Assembly (NCBI RefSeq): GCF_011075055.1
Contig: NC_058140.1
Span: forward strand, 6,425,488-6,489,487
Length of the DNA stretch: 64,000 nucleotides
Direction: 5' to 3'
Origin: Mangifera indica
Taxonomy: Eukaryota > Streptophyta > Magnoliopsida > Sapindales > Anacardiaceae
Shown: positions 32,301-43,878 of the stretch, piece by piece
Layout: every line of letters begins with the position of its first letter
Numbering within the stretch: the stretch's first letter is position 1
Program-made: the position numbers and the translations under genes
Notes under the pieces: generated by a model
Database searches by the model: none
Told to the model about the DNA's origin: nothing
The model's input: the letters and a program-made list of their open reading frames with translations, nothing else

Positions 32301-32314
32301 AAGTTTTTGGTTTT
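32301..32314. repeat. Right target-site duplication of LINE D
   Basis: This is an exact partner of 19776-19789. Confidence 0.85.
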
Positions 32315-32774
32315 GCTCTTGAATGAAAATTTGAAGAAAGCTTATTGGCTTTTTTTTCTCATTTCTTTTATCCAATCATTCTTGGTGGAAGAGTGGTGGT
32401 GGAAAACCCCAAGGTTGGTGGAACTTTCCTTTATGCCTTGGTTATTTTTTCTTGTTACCCTTGAAATCCAAAGTGTGAAGATTTGAATGTGTATTGTATG
32501 CCTCGGGTACTGTTCACAATGTGTGATTTTGCAATTTCTAATTTTTGCCAGCAAATTTTGAAGCTAGTTTTAAATGCCTTGTTGATTGAGTTGAGGTTGA
32601 CATTATATACTGTTAGAAACCTCTTTGAATGCTTTTTCCAATGATATATAATTTGCATGATTTGGAGGTCATTTGATTGGATAAAAATTGAAGACAAATT
32701 GTTGTTGTGCCAAATAAATAGTAACTTTCAGAATTAAATTTGTGTTGTTGCATTGTCTTGATGGAAATGCACCA

Positions 32775-33860
32775 TTTGGTAAGGCCAAAATAGGTGCTGC
32801 ACAAAGCCTTTGCTTGATCTTTTCAAATGTATCATCAGCTGCCTTTGTCCACTCAAAACTCCCTTTCTTCATGCACTCGGTGATGGGTGCCATAATTGAG
32901 TTGAAGTTTGGAACAAAAAGCCTATAAAAGGAGGCAAGACTGTGGAAGCTCCTAGCTTCGGTGATTGTCTTTGGTTGCGGCCAGGTCTTGATGGCTTCTA
33001 CCTTGGTTTGGTCTACCATGACTCCCTCACTTGATATTACATAGCCAAGGAACATCACACCCTCTTTGAAGAACTCACACTTCTCAAGCTTAGCAAAGAG
33101 CTTTTGTTTTCTTAACACTTCAAAAACTGTCGTCAAGTGCTCTAAATGATCTTCATGATTTTTGCTATACACAAGGATGTCATCAAAATAAATAACCAGG
33201 TTTGAGCACCTCAGTCATTAGCCTCATAAAGGTGTTTGGTGCATTGGAGAGTCCAAAAGGCATGACCATCCATTCGTAAAGTCCACTCTTGGTTTTAAAT
33301 GCTATCTTCCATTCATCTCCTTCCCTCATCTGAATTTGGTGATAACCACTTCAAAGATTAATCTTTGAAAAGGTTATGGCACCATGAAGTTCATCAAGCA
33401 TGTCATCTAATCTTGGGATGGGGTACCTATATTTGATGGTGATGTTGTTGATTGCCCTACTATCAACACACATTCTATATATCCCATCTTTTTTTGGTAC
33501 TAATAATGCTGGAACAGAACATAGACTTATACTCTCCTTTACAAACCCTCTAGCAATTAGTTCCTCTACTTGCCTTTGAAGTTCTTTGGTCTTCATTAGG
33601 TTACACCTATAGGCAGCTCTATTAGGAAATGGTGCCCTCAGAATAAGGTCAATATGATGTTCAATACCCCTAAGTGGTGGCAAATCAGGTGGAAGATCAC
33701 TAGGGAAGACATCCTCAAATTCGACTAATAAGGGTTTCACCTTAAGACTTGGTTCACTCACCCTTTTTTCTTCTCTCCTCTCAACCATCAATAAGGCTAG
33801 CACTGGTTTTTGAATGGCCAAGGCTCTCTCAATTCCATTTCTATTCAAAAACAAGTTATC
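32775..33860 (-). pseudogene. Gypsy reverse transcriptase fragment (G3 family)
   Basis: Minus-strand RT. From 33854: a protease-RT linker, then FEDVFPSDLPPDLPPLRGIEH, LVPKKDGIYRMCVDSRAINN, and SKINL with a stop near 33350. MPFGL-type text lies near 33260 in a shifted frame, followed by the catalytic region near 33190 (YFDDIL overlapping a short deletion) and GYVISSEGVMVDQTKVEAIK (33172-32780). It is cut at 32780 where it meets the plus-strand LTR. RNase H and integrase of this copy are absent. Confidence 0.85.
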
Positions 33861-33896
33861 TTTCTTCTTCTCATGTTCAAGTGGTATGGAAGCTAG

Positions 33897-34540
33897 TTAG
33901 GTAGGCTTAAGAGGTGTCAAGGTAATGAGTTTGTTCTGAAATTTAAAAGAATAGGTATTCTTCCTACCATCATGTCTAACACTTCTATCATATTGCCATG
34001 GCCTCCCTAAAAGTAAATGACATGCATCCATAGGAATAACATCATAAAGCACCTCATCAATATAATGGTTGCCAATTGAAAAGGAAATAAGCCATTGCCT
34101 AGTAACTTGAAGGCTGGTCCCATTGCTCAACCATTGCAGCTTCTAAGGTTGAGGACATGGTGTGGAAGATAACTTGAGTTTCTCCACTAATGTAGTTGAG
34201 GCAACATTGGCACAACTCCCACTATCAATTATCAAAGAACATACTCTCCTACTAATGGTACACCTTGTTTGGAAAATGTTGAGTCTTTGGTCCTTATAGG
34301 GCAGGTTCTTAGCATGTAGAGCTCTCCTAATGACCAGCAAGTTCCCCTTATCAGCATCTTGAATGATTTCTTCCTCTTCTTCATCTTTGGCCTTATCATC
34401 TCCATGGTAGAGGACTTCATCTTGTTCCTCTTCTTCTTGGTCTTGGATAGCTTCTTCAATGGCTTGAATCTCCTTAAGAGTCATAACCCTCCTATTAGGA
34501 CAATTTGCTTAGAAGTGACCATAACCATGGCATTTGAAAC
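33897..34540 (-). pseudogene. G3 zinc knuckle tail, acidic linker and protease
   Basis: Minus order: knuckle [11 protein letters not shown] (34540-34508) with a stop, then MTLKEIQAIEEA and an acidic stretch. The protease begins with CSLIIDSGSCANVAS, so the active-site DSG is present near 34230. After a stop near 34141 it continues with WLSNGTSLQVTRQWLISFSIGNHY and CHLLLGRPWQYDRSV. It closely resembles G1 and G9. Upstream gag is missing: at about 34541 the sequence switches directly into an integrase. Confidence 0.83.
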
Positions 34541-35160
34541 ATTTCTGTGGGTGACATATTATAGAAAATAGTAGTTTAGTACCTAACTTACCCCATAATA
34601 TCTTCCAGAAATAGATTAAGAACTTCATATCACGATCAGATATAATACTCCTTAGAACTCTATGCAAACACACGATCTCCCTGAAAAACAAATCAGCAAT
34701 GTAAGTTGCATCATCAGTTTTATGACATGGAATAAAGTGTCTTATCTTTGAAAACCTATCAACCATGACAAAAACCAAATCACTACCCTTCCTAGACCTA
34801 AGTAACCCTAAACAAAGTCCATAGAAATATCCTCCCAAGGTACAGTAGGAATAGGTAAAAGTGTATATAAACCATGGGGTAAGACTCTAGACTTCGCCTG
34901 TTTACACTTAATGCAATGAGCACAAATACACTCTACATCTTATTTCATATGGCCAAATGAAATGCTCTTGTAATACATTTAAAGTCTTTGCTATACCGAA
35001 ATGACCCATTAATCCAACCCAATGTGTTTCCTTCACAAGTAATCATGCAAGGAACTTATAGGCACACAAGATCTATTTTCTCGAAATAAATAACCATCAT
35101 ACCTATAAAACTTACCAAATGCAGTTTTCTCATAAGCTTCATATGTATTAGAAATGCACG
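34541..35160 (-). pseudogene. Integrase fragment fused to the G3 zinc knuckle
   Basis: In minus order: the RNase H-integrase linker (around 35140-35070, YRYDGYLFRENRSC in a shifted frame), the zinc-binding domain (35030-34860, degraded), then the core 34838-34543 with [40 protein letters not shown] and CHPQ. The frame then reads straight into [11 protein letters not shown] of a gag knuckle, giving an artificial integrase-gag fusion. The first catalytic Asp region is frame-shifted near 34815. It is related to the integrase at 35313-36750. Confidence 0.82.
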
Positions 35161-35164
35161 ATCT

Positions 35165-35312
35165 CCCTGTAGGGCTGAATTTGTCAAGTGATAAGATTGG
35201 ACTTGGTATTCTTCTATTGGTCTTGATTGGATTGCACTTGATGGAGTCTTGGATGGACTATGGACTGGGTATGGACCTTCAATTGGATCCGGGTTTGGAT
35301 CAGTAGATGTAT
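35165..35312 (-). mobile_element. Fragment of the TGATCC-type LTR
   Basis: The minus strand starts TGATCCAAACCCGGATCC at 35312 and is colinear with 18386-18530. Only about 148 bases remain. It sits between two integrase pieces, within a frame that reads through it by chance (35349-35056). Confidence 0.65.
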
Positions 35313-36750
35313 GCACAACCCTATTATGTGTAAATTCCACATGTGGCAAACTATCCTCCTAAGTTCTCAAGTTCTTTTCTAATATAATATGTAATAGTTA
35401 AGATAAAGTTTTGTTGACCTATGTTTGTCTATCCATCTGTGGGTGACACATTATAGAAAATAGTAGTTTAGTACCTAACTTACCCCATAATATCTTCCAG
35501 AAATAGCTTAAGAACTTCATATCACGATTAGATACAATACTCCTTGGAACTCTATGCAAATGCACTGATGTATTTTCGGCTACCTCTCTAACCCTAGCTT
35601 CCAAGTCTCTATCAAATCTCCATTTGGCTCAAGCCACCATTAAGAATGAAGAATTAGCTTCATGCAAGCCCAAAGATTCATTGCTTTTTCCACCTTGGCC
35701 CAACTTTACTTTTGGGTGCAATCTCATTACTTGCATCCAAGGCCTTAATGAAATGGAAACTTAAATGAGTCCAAGAAGCCAACTACAAGCCCACTTGAAG
35801 CCCAAGTAGATGAGGCAGCCCTCCATCACTTAAATGGAGCCCAACATGCCATGAAGCTCATTTAGTTGGATTGCAACTAAAAGGGAAGCAAATAACTTTA
35901 GTTGGTGGACATAGTTCCACCTTTTAGGGAAAAGTTGTTCCCTTTTGTTGTTTTCTTCAATTAATATGGTATGACCTTAGTATTGAATGAATGGTTAAAC
36001 TTAATTGAAGGGAAAAGCTTCCATGTCAAATTAATGCCCAATTTTTGCCACCACTTGCTCTTGTATATGAAAGTGGAATTTCACTTGTAAAGGCTAGACT
36101 TCTTTGATAATGAAATATTCAAGTAAAGCTTTGTAGCTTTTCTTTAGTTGCTTTTTCCTTTATCCAATTCATCTTGGAGGAAGAATTGGTGGTGGAAGAC
36201 CCTAAGGTTGGTGGAAATTTCCTTTATGCCTTGGTTAACTTTCTTGTTACCCTTGAAATCCAAAGTGTGAATGTGTGTTGTATGCCCGGATACTGTTCAC
36301 AGTGTGTGATTTTGCCATTTTCAGATTTTGTCATCAAACTTTGAAAAAAGTTTTGAATGCCTTGTTGGTTGAGTTGTGATTGCTATAATATACCATTAGA
36401 AAGCTCTTTGTATACCCTTTCCAATTATCTATACTTTGTATGTTTTGGAGGTCATTTGATTGGTTAAATTGGGAGACAAAGTGCTGTTGTGCCATATGAA
36501 CATTAATTTCCAGATTTGAGTTTGTGAATTGTTGCATTGCCTTGATGGATATGCACCACGCACAATCTCCTTGAAAAACAAATCAGCAATGTAAGTTGCA
36601 TCATCAGTTTTATAACATGGAATAAAGTGTCCTATCTTTGAAAACCTATCAACCACGACAAAAACCGAATCACTACCCTTTCTAGACCTAAGTAACCCTA
36701 AAACAAAGTCCATAGAAATATCCTCCTAAGGTACAGTACGAATAGGTAAA
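35313..36750 (-). pseudogene. G5 integrase core, split by a solo LTR
   Basis: In minus order: 36713-36564 encodes [19 protein letters not shown] and [15 protein letters not shown]. After the solo LTR, 35565-35419 continues with [19 protein letters not shown] and [15 protein letters not shown], where SDRD has become SNRD. A short piece near 35349 (MPHVEFTHNRVVH) follows a stop. It is probably the integrase of G6, whose RNase H lies across LINE E at 42293; about 250 bases of zinc-binding domain are missing at that junction. Confidence 0.82.
35566..36558 (+). mobile_element. Solo gypsy LTR (993 bp) inside integrase G5
   Basis: It starts TGATGTATTTTCGG and ends GGATATGCACCA. It is flanked by tgcac (35561-35565) and cgcac (36559-36563), a 5-bp target duplication with one change. 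The integrase reading continues across it, so the insertion is secondary. A TATA-like TGTATATGAAAG lies near 36063 where sister LTRs have TATATAAG, suggesting decay. The absence of any internal region indicates LTR-LTR recombination. Confidence 0.92.
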
Positions 36751-36759
36751 CCCAATTGT

Positions 36760-39700
36760 TTGCAATTAACACATTTTCACTAGACTTGCTAACTTTTTCC
36801 AAACAAGATACTCTAACTCTAACACAATCTTTGATAAGCATTGTAACTCTCTCCCTTGGTAATGCACCTCTTCCAAAGCAAATGTCATTCCTAACCTTCC
36901 AAATGTGGTAGACGGTTGCCCCAAAGCATATCTTACTTAATATATTCTTGAAGCTATTCTCCTTCCATTTTTTAGCCATATCCGCAATCAAAGAGGCCTA
37001 CGGAATGGAATTGAGTTGTTGATGGCATAGATTAAGCATTCCATTCCAGATGTGGGAGTTAAAATCACATCTAAAAAAGAGATGATCCATGCTTTCTGGT
37101 TCCTCATTGCATAATAGGCATAAATTGTGGGAGATAAGATCGATTCCAAACTAACTTGTCCCTTGTCATTAGCTTGCCTCTAATACCCATCCACACTATG
37201 AAGGAGTGTCTTAGAAAGTGCCTTTTGAACCATACAAGATTGTGTCGAGTAATCTTTACTCTCCTACTTCTTATTACCTCCCAAGCCGATTTGATAGAAA
37301 AGGTGCCATTGGTATTAGGGGACCATATTAAAGAGTCTTCACCACCTATTGGGCAGCGAGGGAGAGCTTTCTTTATCTCCATAAGGTGGCAAGAATTTGC
37401 AGATGGCCATTTCCACCCATGCTCATCAATAACTTCCTTTACTAATGCATACTTAGGGATACCCGAATCATAGATAACCCAGGAACCATACTTATCCAAT
37501 AACGGTCCATGAGGTGCCAATTGTCAAGCCAAAGAAAGGTGTTTTTCCCATTGCCAATGATCTTCTTGAACTTGATCTTCATTTGTTCCCTAAGGCCTAG
37601 GATCTTTCTCCAAACCCAAGAGCTTTCACTATTAGGCTTGATTTCCCAAAAATAATTACCTCTAAGCTTGTTGGCCTTAATCCATTCCACCCAAAGTGAA
37701 TTCCTCTTGCCAAGGAGGATCTTCCACATATTCTTAATGATGGTAGCTTTATTCCAAGATTTGCACCTCATAATGCCTAAGCCACCCTCCACTTTAAGAA
37801 CACACACCTCATCCCAAGCAACTTTGGCTTTTTTACCATCCATGGAAGCACCACTCCAAAGGAAGTTCCTTAAAATTCCATCTATCTCCTTATGGACACT
37901 TGAAGGGAGAATGAAGATAGATGACCAATACACTTAAATGCTAAAGAGGACAGCCTTGATAAGTAAGAGTCTACCCGCATAAGATAAAAATTTGCTACGC
38001 CAAGAAGTAATTCTCCTAACAATCTTATGAATGAGTAGTTTGCAATCACTACTTTTGAGTTTTGAAGAAGTTATTGGTACCCCTAGATACTTGAAAGGCA
38101 TTTCTCCCACCTCCAAATTAATAGAAACCGAGAGCTTGATCTTCTCCACTTGGGGAATCCTGGAAAAGAAGATATTGCTTTTGTTACAATTCATTTGGAG
38201 TTCGGACCATTTATGAAAGAGGATTAAGGATCTTTTCATGAGAACAATAGAATCATAATCTGCCCTACAAAACAAAATAAGGTCATCGGCAAAGCATAAA
38301 TGAGTTATATTGTTCTTCTTACATTTCCAATGATGGCCAAAGGAAGGATTGTTCTTGAGTTCTCCAAGTATGCGGGAAAGGATCTCCATTGCCATGACAA
38401 ATAGGTAAGGGGATAACGGGTCCCCTTGTCTAAGACCATGAAAGCTCTTGAAAAAACCCACCAATTCACCGTTTATTCCCAAGGAGAAAGAAGGAGTTGT
38501 GATGCAACTTTTAATCCAACCTATGAATTTCCCATAAATACCAATTGCTTCAAGAATAGCAAGAATGAAATCCCAATAAACCGTGTCATATGCCTTCAAG
38601 AGATCAATCTTCATAGCACACTTCTTGTCTTTGCTCACTCTATGGTAGTTATGCATAAGGTCTTGACACAACATTATGTTCTCTCCAATATTCCGACCTC
38701 CCACAAAAGCTCCTTGGGCTTTATCAATGAAATTTGGGAGGATGACTTTGAGTCGATTTGCAAGGATCTTAGATATGCATTTGTAGATGGTATTACAACA
38801 AGCTATAGGCCTATAATCCTTACACCTTGAAGAGTTTGCAACCTTAAGGACAAGTGCAAGGATAGTACAATTTACCTCTTTAAGGAGATGAACCGAGGAG
38901 AAGAAGTGCTTTATAGCTTTAACCACATCACTCCCAACAATCTCCCAAGCTACTTTAAAGAAGAAAGCACCATATCCATCCAGCCCCGGAGCTTTATTAT
39001 TGTCCATGGCAAAGATAATGGATTTGATCTCATCCTCCTTCACATCCTTGATCATGTTCTCTTTTTCTTGAAGCTCCATTTGGAAAGTTAGCAGCCTTTG
39101 AATTTTCTCAATATTTGCATTGCAAGAATTCGTGGAGTTAAGGACCTTCTTGAAATAGCTTACAAATTCCTTCTTGACATCTCCCATATCACTCACAAAA
39201 GTCTCATCTTCTAGGCTCACACCATTGATGGAATTCCTACTCTTTCATGCTTTGATGCATTTGAAGAAATATTTTGTATTTTGATCTCCTTTTTGAAGCC
39301 AATGAATCTTTGCTTTTTGGCGAGCCAAAGATTCTTCAGCTCTACTAAGTCTTGAGTAATTCTCTAACCAAACCTTTTCTTCCTTAGCTAAGTCTTCATT
39401 TAGAGGGTTGCTTTGGAGCCTATTTTGAACATCTTCCAGCCTTTCTTTTGCTTCTTCCACCTTTTCTGAAATTCTCCAAAACCTCTCCCTATTTAGCCTC
39501 CTTAAATCTCCTTTTAATCTCTTGAGCTTGCTGATGAGATTATACATAGGGCTGCCTTCAATGTCCTCTTTCCAAGCCTCCTTCACAATGCTAAAGAAAC
39601 TTTTATGATTAGCCCACATGTTGTAGAATTTGAATGGGACCTTCTTTCTCTCTTCACAACCTCCACAAGTCACAATACAAGGGGAATGATCAAAGATAGA

Positions 39701-40372
39701 AGGGTTGAGAAAAATGGCTAATGATTCCTCAAAAGCATCTTTCCAATGTTCATTCACTAGAGCTCTATCCAACTTGCATGTTATCCTTCTATGCCCTTCA
39801 CTACAATTACTCCAAGTGAGCTAATTTCCCATATACCGAAGATCATCTAGATTTGCCTCTCCACAACACTTGTTTAAGTCATCACAATATGTATCTCCCT
39901 ATGACACCCCTCCAAGTTTCTCATTCAGACCCCTAATTGCATTGAAGTCGCCCATAATTAGCCACGGCTTCCTCCCCATCTGATTTAAGTACCTAGCTAT
40001 ATCCTTCCAAAGGCTTCTCTTTTCCAAAGGTTGATTATAACCATATACTATAGTTATAGCTATGTGGGTGTTCTCCTTTACTAACCAAGCCTCCCCATGA
40101 ATGAATTGAGGGTTTTTCTCTCTAATGTCTAATCTGATGGCTTCCTTATTCCATCCTACCCAAATTCTCCCATTAGGGTGAATATCATTATTATTGACAT
40201 ACTCCCACTCCTTCCAAATATTACCATTCACTCTAATTAAGTTATCATTCCCTACTTTTGTTTCCAGCACAGCCATTAATTCAATGTTATTATTCTTAAT
40301 GAAGTGTCTTACCTCCCTTTGCTTGATAGAAGCATTAAGGCCCCTAATATTCCAGCATGCAACCTTGGTCAT
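36760..40372 (-). pseudogene. LINE E ORF2: endonuclease / RT / zf-RVT, nearly one frame
   Basis: This is the best-preserved ORF2 in the window. From ATG 40372 the same frame runs to about 37442, interrupted by only a few stops (near 39897, 39825, 39242 and 37934). Endonuclease: ACWNIRGLN, LETKVGNDN, WLIMGDFNAIRG, with FDHSPC where others have SDHSPC. RT: NNKAPGLDGYGAFFFK near 38990, QGAFVGGRNIGENIML near 38700, LCFADDLILFCRADYD near 38270. After a frameshift near 37510 come the Trp-rich linker and zf-RVT (37520-37104), then the C-terminus 36991-36760. Confidence 0.9.
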
Positions 40373-41689
40373 TTGGATAATAAGGGAGGGGAATTTGCTT
40401 TCTTAAGCTTAGCTAATTTCTTCCCTAAGTTCATACTCTTCATGACCATATCCTTCTTCCTAAGATCTATCTCATCCACCTTTAGCTTTCCACCAAATGG
40501 GACTATTGTTGGAGAGGCTTCATTTTCCATATCCTCTGCACCACTTGTGGAGGTTCCATCACCCTCTGGAACGATTCCACTTGCTGCTGTAACTTGACTA
40601 TTCTTGGATGTGCTAGCTACATTCATCTTTTCTTTTCCTTCTGAATTTACACCTTCAGTGGATTTCTCCAAGTTTCCCTCCTCATGCAACACTATGCTCC
40701 TTTTGTCTTGCTCATGGGACGCATCATGGGCTAACACCGAGTATTTATTACTCTTAAGAGTGTTTACCATCGAATTATGTATCTCCACTCCTTTGCCACT
40801 TGCATCATGTTATATTTCCCATATTGTTTCTTAGACACTATCGTTCCAACCCCATCCTTCTGAACTTTCCGAGATGATGAGCTGCCTTCAAGCTTAGGGA
40901 CAAATGAACAGTTAGCTGTGGAATGTCCAAAACATTGGCAAACATTGCATTTTAGTGGTTTCCAACTATACTCTACATTGATCACCATGCTTTCACCATT
41001 CGACAATGTTAGACTAATGGAATATGGGCATTCCGCATCCACTTTGATCTCAATGCTTATCCTTGCAAAATCCAGCCTTTTCCCTCCTTCAGTGATAGAA
41101 TCCGCATAAAGAAGAGTTTCAATGGCACTTGCTATATAGCTAAGGCCTTTTGGAGTCCAATACTCAAGAGGAATACCATATAATCTAACCCAAATAGCCA
41201 CCTTCTTTACATCATTAATCAACATGGGGAGGTTTGTAGTCCATTTCCTAACAAGAAAAGGCTGTCCACTAATGGTCAATTGTCCTTCTTCCACCGCTCT
41301 AGAAACTCCATCCATATCTTGGAATCTAAGAATAAAAATTCCTTGGCCAAAAGTCATAACCTCAGTAAGGCCATAAGAAGCCTATATTTTCTCTAGAGTT
41401 CTCTTAACAGCCAAGAATGAAGGTCTTTTGCCAAGGAAAAATCCTACCGCACATGTTCTCATTTTATAGCACCCTCTTCCGCAATTTCTTGAGGAGGAGC
41501 AACATACACATGCCTCTTAGCATCTCTTCCTTTAGGTTCTATATATTCCAACTTAGCACATGACTTCTTTGGGGAGAAAAAGGAGTTCCAAGGAGCCTTT
41601 TTTTCCCCTTCTCTTACAGATTCCGAAGAACCAGAAATAGGAGGAATAGCTACAAAAGCCTTATCTAAGCCTGATGAAGACATACTCAA
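40369..41689 (-). pseudogene. LINE E ORF1: DUF4283-like domain and CCHC knuckle
   Basis: Start near 41689 (MSMSSSGLDKAFVAIPP), followed by APWNSFFSPKKSCAKLEYIEPKG. A stop and frame change lie near 41457 and 41380. The DUF4283-like core is at 41357-40990, including GIPLEYWTPKGLSYIASAIE. The zinc knuckle KCNVCQCFGHSTANC is at about 40955-40910, with all four ligands present. The C-terminal tail (40788-40369) ends in TGA overlapping the ORF2 ATG. The predicted role is binding of LINE RNA. Confidence 0.85.
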
Positions 41690-42292
41690 AAGGAATAAGG
41701 ATGTTTAAGGAAGGAGGGAGGAATGAGAAAAAAAAATGAGAATTGACTTACTAAACTGATGCAAACAGCCTACAGGCACAACAGACGAAGAAAACCCAAA
41801 ATAGGAAAGGTGATACTGCCATGGAAAAGAAGAATGCAGCATGCACCAAAGAGGAAATAGCGCAAAACACTAGAAACAACACCAAAATTTGAATTTCAGG
41901 AGAAATGACGCACCAACAACACCAAAACAAAGCTAAAACACAATGGAAACAAAATGGGAAGCACCAGAACTGATGAAATGAAATCGAAACTGGAAAGAGT
42001 TGACACCGGGAAATGCCTTATGTTAGAAAAACACTAGAAACAACACCTACAATAAAAGAAGCTTGATACTCTATCATTATCACCATTTAAAAAGAAAATG
42101 AGTTCTAAGCCACAAACGGAAGAGAAGGAGGAGCCAGTGACCAAGGGTTACCAGACCGGAGGATGGTACCTGAAGGGTACCAGTCCAGCCGAGAAGGAAA
42201 GACACAAAAACTATACGAAAGAGGAAGAAGGGGAAGGTGTTTTTTTAGAGAGAAGGGAGAGCATAATTTTTAGAGAGAGAGTCCAAAGTGGA
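41690..42292 (-). other. 5' UTR of LINE E
   Basis: About 600 bases without coding potential. The block near 42130-42185 and the GA-rich extreme 5' end (42250-42285) match LINE D. It ends where gypsy G6 sequence resumes at about 42293. The frame at 42098-42403 crosses the LINE/gypsy junction and is a shadow. Confidence 0.65.
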
Positions 42293-42840
42293 CATACCTA
42301 TAAAACTTACCAACTGCAGTTTTCTCACAAGCTTCATATGTATTGGAAAAGTCATAATTATTCACATATAAATCCTTTATATACTCAAAACCAAGTAACT
42401 TAGTATCAAAAGTCAAGATTAGAGTATACTTGCGAGATAATGCATCTGCCACAACATTTTCCTTACCTTACTTTTAATGAATGACATAAAGAAAAGTTTA
42501 AATGTATTCAATCCACCTTGCGTGTCTCTTGTTCAACTTACCTTGTCCCTTTAAATGTTTTGGGGACTCATGAGTCTGTCTTGATGACAAACTCATGTGG
42601 CCAAAGGTAATGCGGCCATATCTCTAACGCTCTTACCAAAATGTACAACTCTTTGTTATAAGTAAGGTTACTTTAAAGCAGACCCGTTGAGTTTCTCGCT
42701 GAAATACACTACGGACCTATTTCTTGCATTAAAACAACTCCAATACCTATACCTGAAGTATCACACTCAAGTTCAAATGGTTTAGAAAAATCAAGTAAAG
42801 CAAGTAAAGGTGCAGAACTTAACTTATCCTTATAATACAA
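42293..42840 (-). pseudogene. G6 RNase H (degraded)
   Basis: The minus strand near 42450 reads MADALSRKYTLILTF, the end of RNase H, followed by the linker ending YEACEKTAVGKFYRY, which is then cut by LINE E. Upstream (42840-42460) segments resembling [20 protein letters not shown] and [14 protein letters not shown] text occur in shifting frames. The catalytic positions cannot all be confirmed. Confidence 0.75.
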
Positions 42841-43760
42841 ATGCACACTCTTTTTCCTCACCCCACCTAAACCCTACATTTTTTTTAATAACTTTAGTTA
42901 GTGGTGTTGCAAGTGTACTAAAGTCTCGTACAAATCTCCTATAAAAACTAACTAAACCATGGAAAATTCTAACCTTGGTTACGGAAGTAGGCGTCGACCA
43001 CTCTCGGATAGCCCTAACCTTCTCCTCGTCTACCTTAATCCCCTTAGATGAAACCACGAAACTTAGGAACACAACTTGGTTAGTGCAAAAGGAACATTTC
43101 TTAAGATTACCCAATAACCTCTCTTTCCTAAGCACAAGCAAAATATCACACATATGTCCTATATGCTCATCTAGACTATAAATATAAATGAGAATATCAT
43201 TAAAATAAACAACTACAAACTTGCCTATAAATGCACACAAGACATGGTTCATTAACCTTATAAATGTACTAGGCGCGTTAGTAAGCCTAAATGGCATTAC
43301 CAACCATTCATATAGTCCATGCTTGGTTTTAAATGCAGTTTTCTGTTCATCGCCCTCTTTCATCCTAATCTAATGATACCTACTTTTCAAATCAATTTTC
43401 GAAAAGATACATGATCCATGCAACTTATCAAGCAAATCATCTAACTTAGGTATCAGATAGTGATACTTTACAATGATTCTGTTAACAGCTCAACAATCAA
43501 TGCACATTCTCCATGTCCTATCCTTCTTAGGCACTAGAATCACTGATACAGCACATAAACTCATGCTTTCTCTCATGTATCCCTTTTTCATCAACTCCTC
43601 CACTTGCCTTCAAAGCTCATTTATCTCCTCGGGATTACTTCTATAGGCTAGTTGGTTAGGTATCCCCGCTCTAGGTATGAAGTTGATCTAGTGATCGAAC
43701 CCACAAATCGAAGGTAGTCCATCGGGAATCTCTTTAGGGAATACGTTTTCAAACTCTTGC
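42830..43760 (-). pseudogene. G6 reverse transcriptase
   Basis: Minus-strand RT. The N-terminal part (43760-43365) shows [29 protein letters not shown] followed by a stop, and FSKIDLKSRYH. The clean frame 43363-42830 has [25 protein letters not shown] and the palm motif YFNDILIY near 43210. The usual YFDD has become YFND, so one catalytic Asp is lost. This is followed by [18 protein letters not shown] and [15 protein letters not shown]. The family is closer to G4 than to G1. Confidence 0.85.
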
Positions 43761-43878
43761 AAAAGAGAAACCAACACATTAGAAAGAGAATTGTCAATAT
43801 TAGTGAAAGATAAAAAGCTTTCCTTGTAAACTAACAATAATGGATATTGCTTAGTCATAAGAGCAACCCTCACATCAC

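Larger units (their letters stand above)
19257..32774 (+). mobile_element. Gypsy LTR (plus strand) interrupted by LINE D
   Basis: The left part, 19257-19789, starts TGATGTATGCGC and includes a TATA box (TATATAAAG near 19746). The right part, 32301-32774, continues from the same point and ends ...GGAAATGCACCA. Removing LINE D gives one LTR of about 990 bp. Left flank tttgg equals the first five bases on the right (tttggta). However, tttggta is also the start of the spacer/PBS, so whether this was a solo LTR is unclear. To the right it is fused to gypsy RNase H sequence in the opposite orientation. Confidence 0.8.
36751..42292 (-). mobile_element. LINE E: L1-type LINE in gypsy G5/G6, 3' end missing
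   Basis: Minus-strand LINE with a 5' UTR (42292-41690), ORF1 (41689-40369) and ORF2 (40372 to about 36760). The 3' UTR, hairpins and A-tail are absent: the sequence changes to integrase right after the IANNW region at 36751. The gypsy sequences on its two sides are about 250 bases apart in the intact relative (34850-35100). So either insertion or a later deletion removed both the LINE tail and that target segment. No target duplication is seen. Confidence 0.87.
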
